DNA from: Novosphingobium sp. Chol11
GTDB lineage: Bacteria > Pseudomonadota > Alphaproteobacteria > Sphingomonadales > Sphingomonadaceae
Direction: 5' to 3'
Length of the DNA stretch: 64,000 nt
Assembly: GCF_945870625.1 (NCBI RefSeq)
Contig: NZ_CAMBTS010000003.1
Coordinates: 1-64,000, forward strand
The notes under the pieces are model-generated. The model worked only from the letters and a program-made list of their open reading frames with translations. It searched no databases and had not been told where the DNA came from. This document shows, piece after piece, positions 21,151-30,082 of this stretch. Numbering within the stretch: the first letter of the stretch is position 1; the number at the start of each line of letters is the position of its first letter. A program made the position numbers and the translations under genes.

Positions 21151-22137
21151 CTATCCCTTAATCACCGCGCGCGCCTCGCCCACTTGCCAGATCAGCATGG
21201 CCGGGATGCCCACCGCCAGATCGCGGGCGCGCTTGGCCAGCGACAGCGCCAGCGCGGCTTCGGCGGGCAGGCCAAACAGTGGCCCGATCAGCACATAAGC
21301 CCCTTCCTGAACGCCGATGCCACCGGGGATCAGGAATGCAGCGGTGCGCAGCGTGAAAATCAAGCTTTCGATGATAATCACGTTTTCGAGCGGCACCGGC
21401 TGGCCAATCGCGCGCAAGGCGATGACCGCCCCTGCTCCGCTGGCCACCCACGCCAGCAGATGCAGCAGGAAACAGCCGATCAGCCGCAGCCGCTGCTGAT
21501 AGATCGCCGCCAGCCGCGTCCGCACATCCTCCAGCGCCGCCGCCGATCCGGGCAGCAACGTTCCACCGATGCGCCCGGCAAAGGCCAGCATCGGTGCCTG
21601 CGCAAAGGCAAATACGAGGATTACCGCCACACTCGCTCCAAATCCGGTCAGCGCCAGCCCGAACAGCGGCATCCCCCCCGATTCCTGGTTGGGCACTTTG
21701 CCCAGCACCAATGCCAGCGCGACCAGCCCAAACAAAGTATAGACCAGCTGCGCCACCAGTTCGGCGGTCTGATCGGCGATGATCGAAGCATAGGCGACCG
21801 GCTGCGCAACACCGCGCGCGATCAACACCCGCAGCGCCACGACAATCCCGCCAAATTGCGAGAACGGCAGCACATCGGTCGCCGCCTCGCGCATGGTGCG
21901 CGCCCACACATAAGTGAACCGCGATTCGCCCGGCGTCAGCAATTGCCAGCCAAGCCCCAGAAAGGTGAGGATGACCAAGGTCCAGCTGGCATAGACCGCA
22001 AAGCGCACCAGCCCGATCCGGCCCAGAATGCCAAAAACCGCATCGAACCCGACCGATGCGATCAATGCCAATGTGATCGCCAGCCCGATCACGGTCGCTG
22101 CAATCGCGCCGACCACGGCCCACTGCTTACGGCTCAT
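21151..22137 (-). CDS. hpnL: HpnL-like membrane protein (lysylphosphatidylglycerol synthase TM region family)
   Basis: Multi-TM protein with UPF0104-like architecture, immediately downstream of hpnJ. Confidence 0.65.
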   Translation of the reverse strand: MSRKQWAVVGAIAATVIGLAITLALIASVGFDAVFGILGRIGLVRFAVYASWTLVILTFLGLGWQLLTPGESRFTYVWARTMREAATDVLPFSQFGGIVVALRVLIARGVAQPVAYASIIADQTAELVAQLVYTLFGLVALALVLGKVPNQESGGMPLFGLALTGFGASVAVILVFAFAQAPMLAFAGRIGGTLLPGSAAALEDVRTRLAAIYQQRLRLIGCFLLHLLAWVASGAGAVIALRAIGQPVPLENVIIIESLIFTLRTAAFLIPGGIGVQEGAYVLIGPLFGLPAEAALALSLAKRARDLAVGIPAMLIWQVGEARAVIKG

Positions 22138-22216
22138 GACCCGCACGCGATCATACGCGTGCGGGTCATGCCGCGCGAACATTCGTTGGCCTGCGCGTCA
22201 TGCCGCGCGGCAGATC

Positions 22217-23638
22217 TCAGGCGGCAAGCTTGCGGTCTCGCAGGAAGCGGAAGAATTCCACGCCTTCGCGCAAGCGGCGCTTCAGCATGTCGCTATCCGT
22301 CATCATTTCGCCGACGATCCCGGCGATCTTGCTCGGACGGAAATAGAACTTCTTGTAGAACATCTCGACCGCATCGAAGATTTCCGAGGCGGGCAGATGC
22401 TCGTAAGATAGCTGCGCAATCTGGTTGCCATCGTCATTCAGCAAGTCACGCTCGGCGGCAAACCAGCCGTTCACGGTCGCCTGATTGTGCAGGAAGGTGC
22501 CGGGATAGGGCGCGGCGAGAGACACCTGGATGGTGTGCGGATTGACCTCCTTGGCAAAGGCCAGGGTTTCCATGATCGTTTCGCGCGTTTCGCCGGGCAG
22601 GCCCAGAATGAACGTGCCGTGGACCTTGATCCCCAGCGTCTTGCAATCCTTGGCGAACTGGCGCGCAACTTCGACGCGCAGACCCTTTTTGATGTTGTGC
22701 AGGATCTGCTGGTTGCCGCTTTCAAAGCCCACGAGGAGCACGCGCAACCCGTTGTCCTTCATCACTTTCAACGTCTTATACGGGACATTGGCCTTGGCGT
22801 TGCAAGACCAGACCACGCCCAGCTTGCCCAGCTCGACCGCCAGCGCTTCGGTACGCGGCAGATTGTCGGTAAGCGTATCGTCGTCGAAGAAAATCTCCTT
22901 CGATTGCGGGAACGCCTGCATCACGTATTTCACTTCCTCGATCACATGGCCGATCGAGCGGACGCGGTAATTGTGCCCGCCCACGGTCTGCGGCCAGAGG
23001 CAGAAAGTGCAGCGCGATTTGCATCCGCGCCCGGTGTAAAAGCTGATGTAGGGGTGCAGCAGATAGCCGCCGTAGTACTTCTGGATATCCAGATCGCGCT
23101 TGTACACCGGGGTCACGAACGGCAGCAGATCCATATCGGTGACGATGGCGCGGTCCTGATTGTGGACGATCACACCCTCGCTGTTGCGATAGCTGATGCC
23201 ATCGATCCCGGCCCAGTTGTGCCCGTCGGCGATGTCCTTGATCGTGAAATCGAACTCGTTGCGCGCCACGAAATCGATCGCAGAAGAAGCCTTGAGGCTG
23301 CCCTCGGCATCGACCGCAACTTTGGCGCCGATCATCCCGATCTTGAGCGAGGGGTTCAGCGCTTTCAGCAATTCGGCGGTGCGCACGTCCTGATTGAACG
23401 AAGGCGTGGAAGTGTGCAGCACGACCAGATCGCGCTGGTGCGCCTCATGGCTGATATCGTCAAAGCTCAGGTCGTGGGCGGGCGCGTCGATCAGCTTGGA
23501 GCCTTCGATGAGCGCAGCGGGCTGTGCCAGCCAGGTGGGATACCAGAACGATTTGACCTCGCGCTTCATCTGATAGCGCGCACCTGCACCGCCATCGTAG
23601 CCATCGAAAGACGGACCCTGGAGAAACAAGGAACGCAT
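22217..23638 (-). CDS. hpnJ: Hopanoid biosynthesis radical SAM protein HpnJ
   Basis: MRSLFLQGPSFDGYDGGAGARYQMKREVKSFWYPTWLAQPAALI, GRGCKSRCTFCLWPQTVGGHNYRVRS (CxxxCxxC). Confidence 0.9.
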   Translation of the reverse strand: MRSLFLQGPSFDGYDGGAGARYQMKREVKSFWYPTWLAQPAALIEGSKLIDAPAHDLSFDDISHEAHQRDLVVLHTSTPSFNQDVRTAELLKALNPSLKIGMIGAKVAVDAEGSLKASSAIDFVARNEFDFTIKDIADGHNWAGIDGISYRNSEGVIVHNQDRAIVTDMDLLPFVTPVYKRDLDIQKYYGGYLLHPYISFYTGRGCKSRCTFCLWPQTVGGHNYRVRSIGHVIEEVKYVMQAFPQSKEIFFDDDTLTDNLPRTEALAVELGKLGVVWSCNAKANVPYKTLKVMKDNGLRVLLVGFESGNQQILHNIKKGLRVEVARQFAKDCKTLGIKVHGTFILGLPGETRETIMETLAFAKEVNPHTIQVSLAAPYPGTFLHNQATVNGWFAAERDLLNDDGNQIAQLSYEHLPASEIFDAVEMFYKKFYFRPSKIAGIVGEMMTDSDMLKRRLREGVEFFRFLRDRKLAA

Positions 23639-23663
23639 GCTCTTAAATCCTTAATCTGGTGCC

Positions 23664-24803
23664 TTAATCCGCGGCAATCCGGCCATCGCGCGCGACCTTG
23701 AATCGCGCGCCTCGCCATTCCACCCGATTACCAAAAAATGTCGTCAGGTAAACATAGAATGACACAATGTCGCGCGCGGGCAGCAGCCATTTGGGGCCGC
23801 TGGATTGGCCCGCCGCGCGGTCGACCCGCACCGCCAGCGTGAACCGCGCCGCCAGCGCTGCACCGACCGCCGACAGCGCAAACCAGCCCCCGCCGGTCAT
23901 CGCCGCGCCGATCAGCGCCAGCGGCAGGCAATGCGTCACCCCGCTGCCAATGAACCCCGCCCGGTCGATGCCATAGATCGTCCGCGTCCAGCGCAGCTCA
24001 TGGCGAATCAGCGTGCCCAGCGTCTCCTCGGCGCAGCAATGGATGATCGCGAGCGGCGGGACGACCGTGTGCAGGCCCAGCGCGCGCACCGCGCGGCCCA
24101 TCTCGTAATCATCGGCCAGCACATCGCAAAACCGGGCAAAGCCGCCAATCGCCTCCAGCACCTCGCGCCGCAGAGCCATCGTGGGCCCAAGCGCAGGCTG
24201 CCCCAGCCCGGTGGCGCAGGCCACGGCAACGCTGGGCATGAAGCGATAGGCAATGTCCATCGCCCCCAGCACCGACCACCATCCGGCATCGCCGCGCCCG
24301 ATATGAAAGCAGCTGGCAAGGCCGATCTCAGGATCGTTCGTGGCCGCCGCCAGCCGGTTCAGCGAGCCGGGCGGCAGCGCCACGTCGCTATCGCTGATCA
24401 CCACCAGCGGATGCGCGATCCGCGAGGCCATGTTGATCAGATTGGAGACCTTGTTGTTGCTGCCCCGGCGCGCGGGATCGATCACCAGCGCGATATTTGC
24501 AGCAGGATAACGCGCCATCAGCGCTTCAACCACCGCAATCGCCGGATCATCGCCATCGCGCAGGCCAAAGATGATCTGCAGCGGCGCGCCATAGTCCTGA
24601 CGCAGCAAAGTATCGAGGTTGGCGAGCAACTGCGGCTCGGTCCCGTGCAGCGGCTTGAGCACAGTCATCGGCAAAACAGCCTGGCCCGGACCCACCGGCG
24701 ACGGGGCATAGCGCCCGACCAAAAAGGTGGCCGCAATGGTATAGCCGATCCCGGCCAGCGCCAGTCCGTTGATGACCCAGCCCGCCAAGTCCGCGACAGT
24801 CAC
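23664..24803 (-). CDS. hpnI: Hopanoid biosynthesis glycosyltransferase HpnI
   Basis: PMTVLKPLHGTEPQLLANLDTLLRQDYGAPLQIIFGLRDGDDPA, VISDSDVALPPGSL, ELRWTRTIYGIDRAGFIGS; plausible GTG start at 24803 inside longer ORF. Confidence 0.85.
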   Translation of the reverse strand: MTVADLAGWVINGLALAGIGYTIAATFLVGRYAPSPVGPGQAVLPMTVLKPLHGTEPQLLANLDTLLRQDYGAPLQIIFGLRDGDDPAIAVVEALMARYPAANIALVIDPARRGSNNKVSNLINMASRIAHPLVVISDSDVALPPGSLNRLAAATNDPEIGLASCFHIGRGDAGWWSVLGAMDIAYRFMPSVAVACATGLGQPALGPTMALRREVLEAIGGFARFCDVLADDYEMGRAVRALGLHTVVPPLAIIHCCAEETLGTLIRHELRWTRTIYGIDRAGFIGSGVTHCLPLALIGAAMTGGGWFALSAVGAALAARFTLAVRVDRAAGQSSGPKWLLPARDIVSFYVYLTTFFGNRVEWRGARFKVARDGRIAAD

Positions 24804-24959
24804 GATCTGTGAAAAACTCCGTGTTGCGCTTGGGTGCCCCTGCCCGTAATCGGTCAAGCCAAGATAGACTGGGTCTTCGCGGCTTCCATCCCACGCGGAT
24901 TTGGCCAAGTCCATCATTTGCGCTGAAAAAGCGGGGGGCACCGCAAAAAGGGGATTGCG

Positions 24960-25961
24960 TTGGGTACGCGGGGGGATTTCGTGTTTGTGACTGGCGCGAC
25001 CGGCTTTGTCGGGGCCGCTGTCGCCCGCGCGCTGGTCGCGCGGGGCGAACGCGTGCGGGTGCTGGCGCGGGCCGCGAGCGACCGCAGCAACCTCATCGGG
25101 CTCGATGCCGAAGTCGTGATCGGCGATCTGCGCGATCCGGCCTCGATCACCGCCGCCGTGGCCGGCGCGCGGAGCGTATTCCATGTCGCGGCGGATTACC
25201 GGCTGTGGGTGGCCGATCCCGCGCAATTGATCCGCGATAATGTCGAAACCACGCGCACGATCATGGCGGCGGCGCTTGCGGGCGGTGCCGAACGGATCGT
25301 CTATACCAGCAGCGTGGCCACGCTGCTGCCCGATCCCGCCGGTCCCGCCGATGAAACGCGCGCTGGGTCGATGGAATCCACCGTCGGCGCATACAAGCAA
25401 TCGAAAGTGGCGGCCGAGCGGCTGGTCGAGGCGATGGTGAGCGAACAGGGCCTCCCCGCCGTGATCGTCAATCCCTCCACTCCGATCGGCCCGCGCGACG
25501 TCAAGCCCACGCCGACCGGGCGGATCATTGTGGAGGCGATGGCGGGCCGGATGCCGGCCTATGTTGAATGCGGGCTCAATCTGGTCCATGTCGATGATGT
25601 CGCCGCCGGGCATCTCGCCGCGCACGATCATGGCCGGATCGGCGAGCGCTATATTCTCGGCGGGCAGGATGTCGCGCTGGGCGAAATGCTTGCCGAAATC
25701 GCGCGGCTATGCGGGCGCAAACCGCCTACCGTGCGCATCCCGCGCGGCCCATTGTTTCCCTTTGCGCATATCAACGAAATGATGGCGCGGATGCTGGGCT
25801 ATGCGCCGTTCCTCACCGTCGATTCGCTGCGCATGGCGAAGTACAACATGTTCTACACCTCGGCCAAGGCAGAGGCCGAACTGGGTTATCGCGCGCGTCC
25901 CTTTGCTGAGGGACTGGCCGATGCAGCGGCGTGGTTTGCCGAGCGGCGGCGCGCGGCATGA
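24960..25961 (+). CDS. hpnA: Hopanoid-associated sugar epimerase HpnA
   Basis: VFVTGATGFVGAAVARALVARGERVRVLARAASDRSNLIGLDAEVVIGDLRD; YKQSKVAAE; PSTPIGPRDVKPTPTGRII. TTG start at 24960 or downstream GTG. Confidence 0.88.
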   Translation: MGTRGDFVFVTGATGFVGAAVARALVARGERVRVLARAASDRSNLIGLDAEVVIGDLRDPASITAAVAGARSVFHVAADYRLWVADPAQLIRDNVETTRTIMAAALAGGAERIVYTSSVATLLPDPAGPADETRAGSMESTVGAYKQSKVAAERLVEAMVSEQGLPAVIVNPSTPIGPRDVKPTPTGRIIVEAMAGRMPAYVECGLNLVHVDDVAAGHLAAHDHGRIGERYILGGQDVALGEMLAEIARLCGRKPPTVRIPRGPLFPFAHINEMMARMLGYAPFLTVDSLRMAKYNMFYTSAKAEAELGYRARPFAEGLADAAAWFAERRRAA

Positions 25962-27094
25962 TCTGGGCTTGGGTCGCGGGCGCATCGCTGCTCATCTGGC
26001 TTGGCCTGCTCATCGCGCGCGATGGCTTCTGGCTCACGCGCGAGCGGGATACGCACGGTATCTTGCCGCAGCCAGCGGCATGGCCGCCGGTCACTGCGGT
26101 TGTTCCTGCGCGCGATGAAGCCGATGTGATTGCCGCCACCATCGCCAGCCTGATCGCCCAGGATTATCCCGGCGCGTTCAAGATCATTCTGGTTGACGAT
26201 TCCAGCACCGACGGCACCGCAGAGGCCGCCCGCCGCGCCGCCGGAGCAAGCGAGCGGCTCACGATCCTGAGCGCCGCGCCGCTGGCACCGGGCTGGACCG
26301 GAAAGCTCTGGGCCGTATCGCAAGGGATCGCCGCAGCAGGAACCATCCCGCGCTATCTCCTGCTCACCGATGCCGATATCGCGCACGATGCCGATAGCGT
26401 GCGCATGCTCGTCATGCGCGCCGAAGCGGGCGGCCTCAAGCTGGTCTCGCTGATGGCCAAGCTGCGCTGCATCAGCTTTGCCGAGCGCGCCTTGATCCCG
26501 GCCTTTGTGTTCTTTTTTCAGCTGCTTTACCCCTTCGCACAGGTCAATCGCCCGCGCGGCCCCGGCGCGGCGGCGGGCGGCTGCATGCTGGTGGACCGCG
26601 ACACACTGGCGCAGGCCGGGGGCATCGGCGCCATCCGGGGCGCGCTGATCGATGATTGTGCCTTTGGCGCGATGATCAAGCGCCACGGGCCGATCTGGCT
26701 CGGGCTGACAAGCCGCGTGCGCAGCATTCGCCCTTATGATCACTGGCAAACCGTGGCGGCAATGATCTCGCGCTCGGCCTATGCGCAGCTCGCCTATTCG
26801 CCGCTGCTGCTCGCAGGCACGCTCGCGGGCCTCGCGCTGGTCTATGCCGCGCCGCCGCTGCTCGCGCTGTTTGGCAGCGGCACCGCGCGCTGGTTGGCGC
26901 TGGCCGCGTGGCTGCTGATGGCGCTGGCGTTTCAACCGATGCTGCGGTTCTACCAGCGTTCGCCGCTGTGGGGCGCGGCGCTGCCGCTGATCGCGGCGTT
27001 CTATGCCGGATGCACCTGGGCATCGGCATGGCAGCATTGGCGCGGGCGCGGCGGCCTCTGGAAGGGGCGCGTTCAGGCGGCGATCGGCGCATGA
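25958..27094 (+). CDS. hpnB: Hopanoid-associated glycosyltransferase HpnB
   Basis: VVPARDEADVIAATIASLIAQDYPGAFKIILVDDSSTDGTAE, PLAPGWTGKLWAVSQG, LLTDADIAHD; ATGA overlap with hpnA. Confidence 0.85.
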   Translation: MIWAWVAGASLLIWLGLLIARDGFWLTRERDTHGILPQPAAWPPVTAVVPARDEADVIAATIASLIAQDYPGAFKIILVDDSSTDGTAEAARRAAGASERLTILSAAPLAPGWTGKLWAVSQGIAAAGTIPRYLLLTDADIAHDADSVRMLVMRAEAGGLKLVSLMAKLRCISFAERALIPAFVFFFQLLYPFAQVNRPRGPGAAAGGCMLVDRDTLAQAGGIGAIRGALIDDCAFGAMIKRHGPIWLGLTSRVRSIRPYDHWQTVAAMISRSAYAQLAYSPLLLAGTLAGLALVYAAPPLLALFGSGTARWLALAAWLLMALAFQPMLRFYQRSPLWGAALPLIAAFYAGCTWASAWQHWRGRGGLWKGRVQAAIGA

Positions 27095-27963
27095 CCACCC
27101 CCTTGGCCGAAACCGATGCACGCGCGCTCGCCTCGGGCAAAGGGCACCGCGACGAGAATTTCCCGGTCGCCTCGTTCGTGCTTAAGCCTGAGCATCGCGC
27201 ACCGGTCATGGATTTCTATCGCTTCGCGCGGCTGGCCGATGACATTGCCGACGATCCAACCTCGCCGCCTGCAACAAAGCTGGCGCTGCTGGCGCAAATG
27301 CGCGCCGGAATAGATGGCACCTCACAGGCCAATCCCGAAGCTACCCAGTTGGCGCAAACGATGGCGCAGCGCGGGCTCGATCCGGCGCATGCGCGGGATC
27401 TGCTGAGTGCGTTCAAGCGCGATGCGCGCGGCGATCCCACGCCGACGTGGGACGCGCTGATGGATTATTGCCGTTACTCGGCGATGCCCGTCGGCCGCTA
27501 TGTGCTCGATGTTCACGGCGAGGCGCGGACAACCTGGCCCGCCAACGATGCGCTTTGCGCCGCGCTGCAGATCATCAATCATCTGCAGGATTGCGCGAAG
27601 GATTATCGCGCGATCCGCCGCGTCTATCTTCCGGCGGACATGCTGGCCGCGCACGGCAGTTCGGAGCAAGACTTGGACCATGCCGCCGCAACGCCGGGGC
27701 TGCGCGCCGTCATCCATGATCTGGCCCTGCGCGTGCAGGGACTGCTGGCCGAATCCAAAGAGTTTTCCGGTATGATCCGCGATGCGCGTCTCGCCATGGA
27801 GGTGGCGATCATTCATGGCCTCGCGGCAGACCTCGCCGCGCGCCTTGTTGCCCGCGATCCGCTGGCCGAGCGGGTGCATCACACCAAGTTCGAGGCAGCA
27901 GGGCTTGCGCTGCGCGCAGGCGCTGGGCAATGGTGGAATCGATTGAGGAGCCGCGCCCGATGA
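27091..27963 (+). CDS. hpnC: Squalene synthase HpnC (hydroxysqualene synthase)
   Basis: GHRDENFPVASFVLKPEHRAPVMDFYRFARLADDIADDP; YCRYSAMPVGRYVLDVHGE; ATGA overlap with hpnB. Confidence 0.9.
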   Translation: MTTPLAETDARALASGKGHRDENFPVASFVLKPEHRAPVMDFYRFARLADDIADDPTSPPATKLALLAQMRAGIDGTSQANPEATQLAQTMAQRGLDPAHARDLLSAFKRDARGDPTPTWDALMDYCRYSAMPVGRYVLDVHGEARTTWPANDALCAALQIINHLQDCAKDYRAIRRVYLPADMLAAHGSSEQDLDHAAATPGLRAVIHDLALRVQGLLAESKEFSGMIRDARLAMEVAIIHGLAADLAARLVARDPLAERVHHTKFEAAGLALRAGAGQWWNRLRSRAR

Positions 27964-28799
27964 ATGCCGACCAGACGCCCGCGGCCCTGCAATCCCAGGT
28001 TTCGGGTAGCTCGTTCTATGCCGGTATGCGCGTGCTCCCGCCTGCGCGGCGCGAAGCGATGTATGCCGTTTACGGCTTTTGCCGCGCGGTGGACGACATT
28101 GCCGACGACCACGAAGGCGAGCGAGCTTTGCGCCGCGCCGCGCTTCAGGCATGGCGCGATGATATTAACAATCTCTACGCCGGGCGTGCGCCCGGTGCCG
28201 CCGCGCTGGTTGCCCCGGCGGTGGAGCAATTCGGCCTCGATGCCGCCGATTTTCATGCGGTGATCGATGGCATGGCGATGGATATCGAGGCGGACATCTG
28301 CGCGCCCGACGCGGCAACGCTGGACCTTTATTGCGACCGGGTTGCTTCTGCCGTGGGGCGGCTTTCAGTCAAGATTTTCGGCATGAAGCACGCGCCGGGG
28401 ATCGAACTGGCGCATCATCTTGGCCGCGCGCTTCAGCTCACCAATATTTTGCGCGATATCGATGAAGATGCCGAGATTGGCCGGGCCTATCTGCCGCGCG
28501 AGCATTTGCTCGCGGCCGGGGTGAATATCGATACACCCGCGCACATCGCCATGGATGATCATGTCGATAAGGCCTGCCGCGATGTCGCCGCGCTCGCCCA
28601 TGTCCATTTTGCCGCCGCCAGCAAGATTCTCGCCGCGCGCCCCAAAGGCCACCTGATCGCGCCGCGCCTGATGGCCGCTGTCTATTCAAAGATTTTGCGG
28701 CGTATGGAAGCGGCGGGCTGGAACAAGCCGCGCCATCGGATCAAAGTCGGCAAGGCCGAACTGATCTGGACCGTCGTGCGCGTCGGCCTGCTGGGTTAA
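27960..28799 (+). CDS. hpnD: Presqualene diphosphate synthase HpnD
   Basis: SFYAGMRVLPPARREAMYAVYGFCRAVDDIADDHEG; AHHLGRALQLTNILRDIDEDAEIGRAYLPRE; ATGA overlap with hpnC. Confidence 0.92.
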   Translation: MNADQTPAALQSQVSGSSFYAGMRVLPPARREAMYAVYGFCRAVDDIADDHEGERALRRAALQAWRDDINNLYAGRAPGAAALVAPAVEQFGLDAADFHAVIDGMAMDIEADICAPDAATLDLYCDRVASAVGRLSVKIFGMKHAPGIELAHHLGRALQLTNILRDIDEDAEIGRAYLPREHLLAAGVNIDTPAHIAMDDHVDKACRDVAALAHVHFAAASKILAARPKGHLIAPRLMAAVYSKILRRMEAAGWNKPRHRIKVGKAELIWTVVRVGLLG

Positions 28800-28825
28800 A
28801 TCCAATGACGACAGGGCAAGGCTGA

Positions 28826-30073
28826 ATGCGCGCAGCGCATGTCGTCGGTGCGGGCCTCGCAGGGTTGTCAGCAGCCATGGTGCTGGCCGAGGCAGGTTTT
28901 GCCGTCACCATCCATGAAGCAGCGCCGCGCGCCGGCGGCCGCTGCCGATCATATTACGATGCCCAGCTCGGGCAGGAAATCGACAACGGCAACCACATCG
29001 TCTTCTCGGGCAACGAAGCGGTCAATCGTTACCTCGCGCGGATCGGCACGAGCGACAAACTGAGCGGCCCTGCGCATGCTGATTTCGATTTCCACGATCT
29101 GGGCGATGATACCCGCTGGACGCTGAAGGTTAACGATGGGCGCTTTCCCGGCTGGGTGTTCGATGCAGCCCGGCGCGCACCCGGCACTACGATTGCCGAT
29201 CATCTGGCGCTGGCGCGGTTGGCGGTGGCGCGCCGCCAGACCGTGATCGGCGATATCGCCCCCACCTCGGGCCTGTTCTGGGAGCGGGTGGTCGAACCCA
29301 TGCTCCTCGCCGTGCTCAATTGCCCCCCGGCGGGGGGCTCGGCGTGGCTGGCAGGGCGCTTTCTGATGGCCTCATTTGCGCGGGGCGGCGCGGCCTGCCG
29401 CCCGATGGTGGCAGAGCCGACGCTCGATGCCGCCTTTGTCGATCCCGCGCTGGCCTGGCTGGCCGAGCGCGGTGTAACGGTCAACTTCGGCGCGCGCCTG
29501 CGCAGCGTGCGCCTCGCCGGTGAACAGACCGCGGGCCTTGATTTCGGCGCGGGCGAAGTGGATGTGAGTGAAGCGCAAGTGATCTTTGCCGTGCCGCCCA
29601 ATGTGGTGAGCGCATTGGTTCCGGCGATCCCGGTGCCCGATGCCTTCTGCGCCATTCTCAACGCGCATTTTGCCATCGAACCACCCCGCGGCGCGCCGCC
29701 CGTGACCGCGCTCATCCATTCGACCGCGCAATGGGTGCTGTGCCATCCGGGCCGCGTGTCGGTCACGGTCAGCGGCGCGGATGACCTGATTGATCAGGGG
29801 CGCGAGGAACTGGCGGCGCGGCTCTGGTCCGATGTGCAGGCCACGCTGGGGATCACCGCGCCCCTCCCCGCGTGGCAGGTGGTCAAGGAAAAGCGCGCCA
29901 CGTTTGCCGCCACCCCCGCGCAGGACGCAAAGCGGCCAGCGGCAAAAACCCGCTGGCGCAATCTTTTCCTTGCGGGCGATTGGACGCAGACCCGCCTGCC
30001 AGCCACGATCGAAGGCGCCATCCAGTCAGGCGAAACCGCCGCCCGTCTGGCCAGCGCGCACTTGCGGCGCTAA
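28826..30073 (+). CDS. hpnE: Hydroxysqualene dehydroxylase HpnE
   Basis: HVVGAGLAGLSAAMVLAEAGFAVTIHEAAPRAGGRCRSYYD (FAD fold), NGNHIVFSGN, LFLAGDWTQTRLPATIEGAIQSGETAA. Confidence 0.9.
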   Translation: MRAAHVVGAGLAGLSAAMVLAEAGFAVTIHEAAPRAGGRCRSYYDAQLGQEIDNGNHIVFSGNEAVNRYLARIGTSDKLSGPAHADFDFHDLGDDTRWTLKVNDGRFPGWVFDAARRAPGTTIADHLALARLAVARRQTVIGDIAPTSGLFWERVVEPMLLAVLNCPPAGGSAWLAGRFLMASFARGGAACRPMVAEPTLDAAFVDPALAWLAERGVTVNFGARLRSVRLAGEQTAGLDFGAGEVDVSEAQVIFAVPPNVVSALVPAIPVPDAFCAILNAHFAIEPPRGAPPVTALIHSTAQWVLCHPGRVSVTVSGADDLIDQGREELAARLWSDVQATLGITAPLPAWQVVKEKRATFAATPAQDAKRPAAKTRWRNLFLAGDWTQTRLPATIEGAIQSGETAARLASAHLRR

Positions 30074-30082
30074 TAGCTCCTT

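Noticed and set aside
21184-23701. Long + strand ORFs (21184..22545, 22487..23701)
   Set aside because: Antisense to hpnL/hpnJ; composition is biased and no motifs seen.
24804-25631. N-terminal ~275-codon extension of the hpnI ORF (23664..25631)
   Set aside because: Antisense to hpnA and without family resemblance; hpnI plausibly starts at the GTG at 24803.
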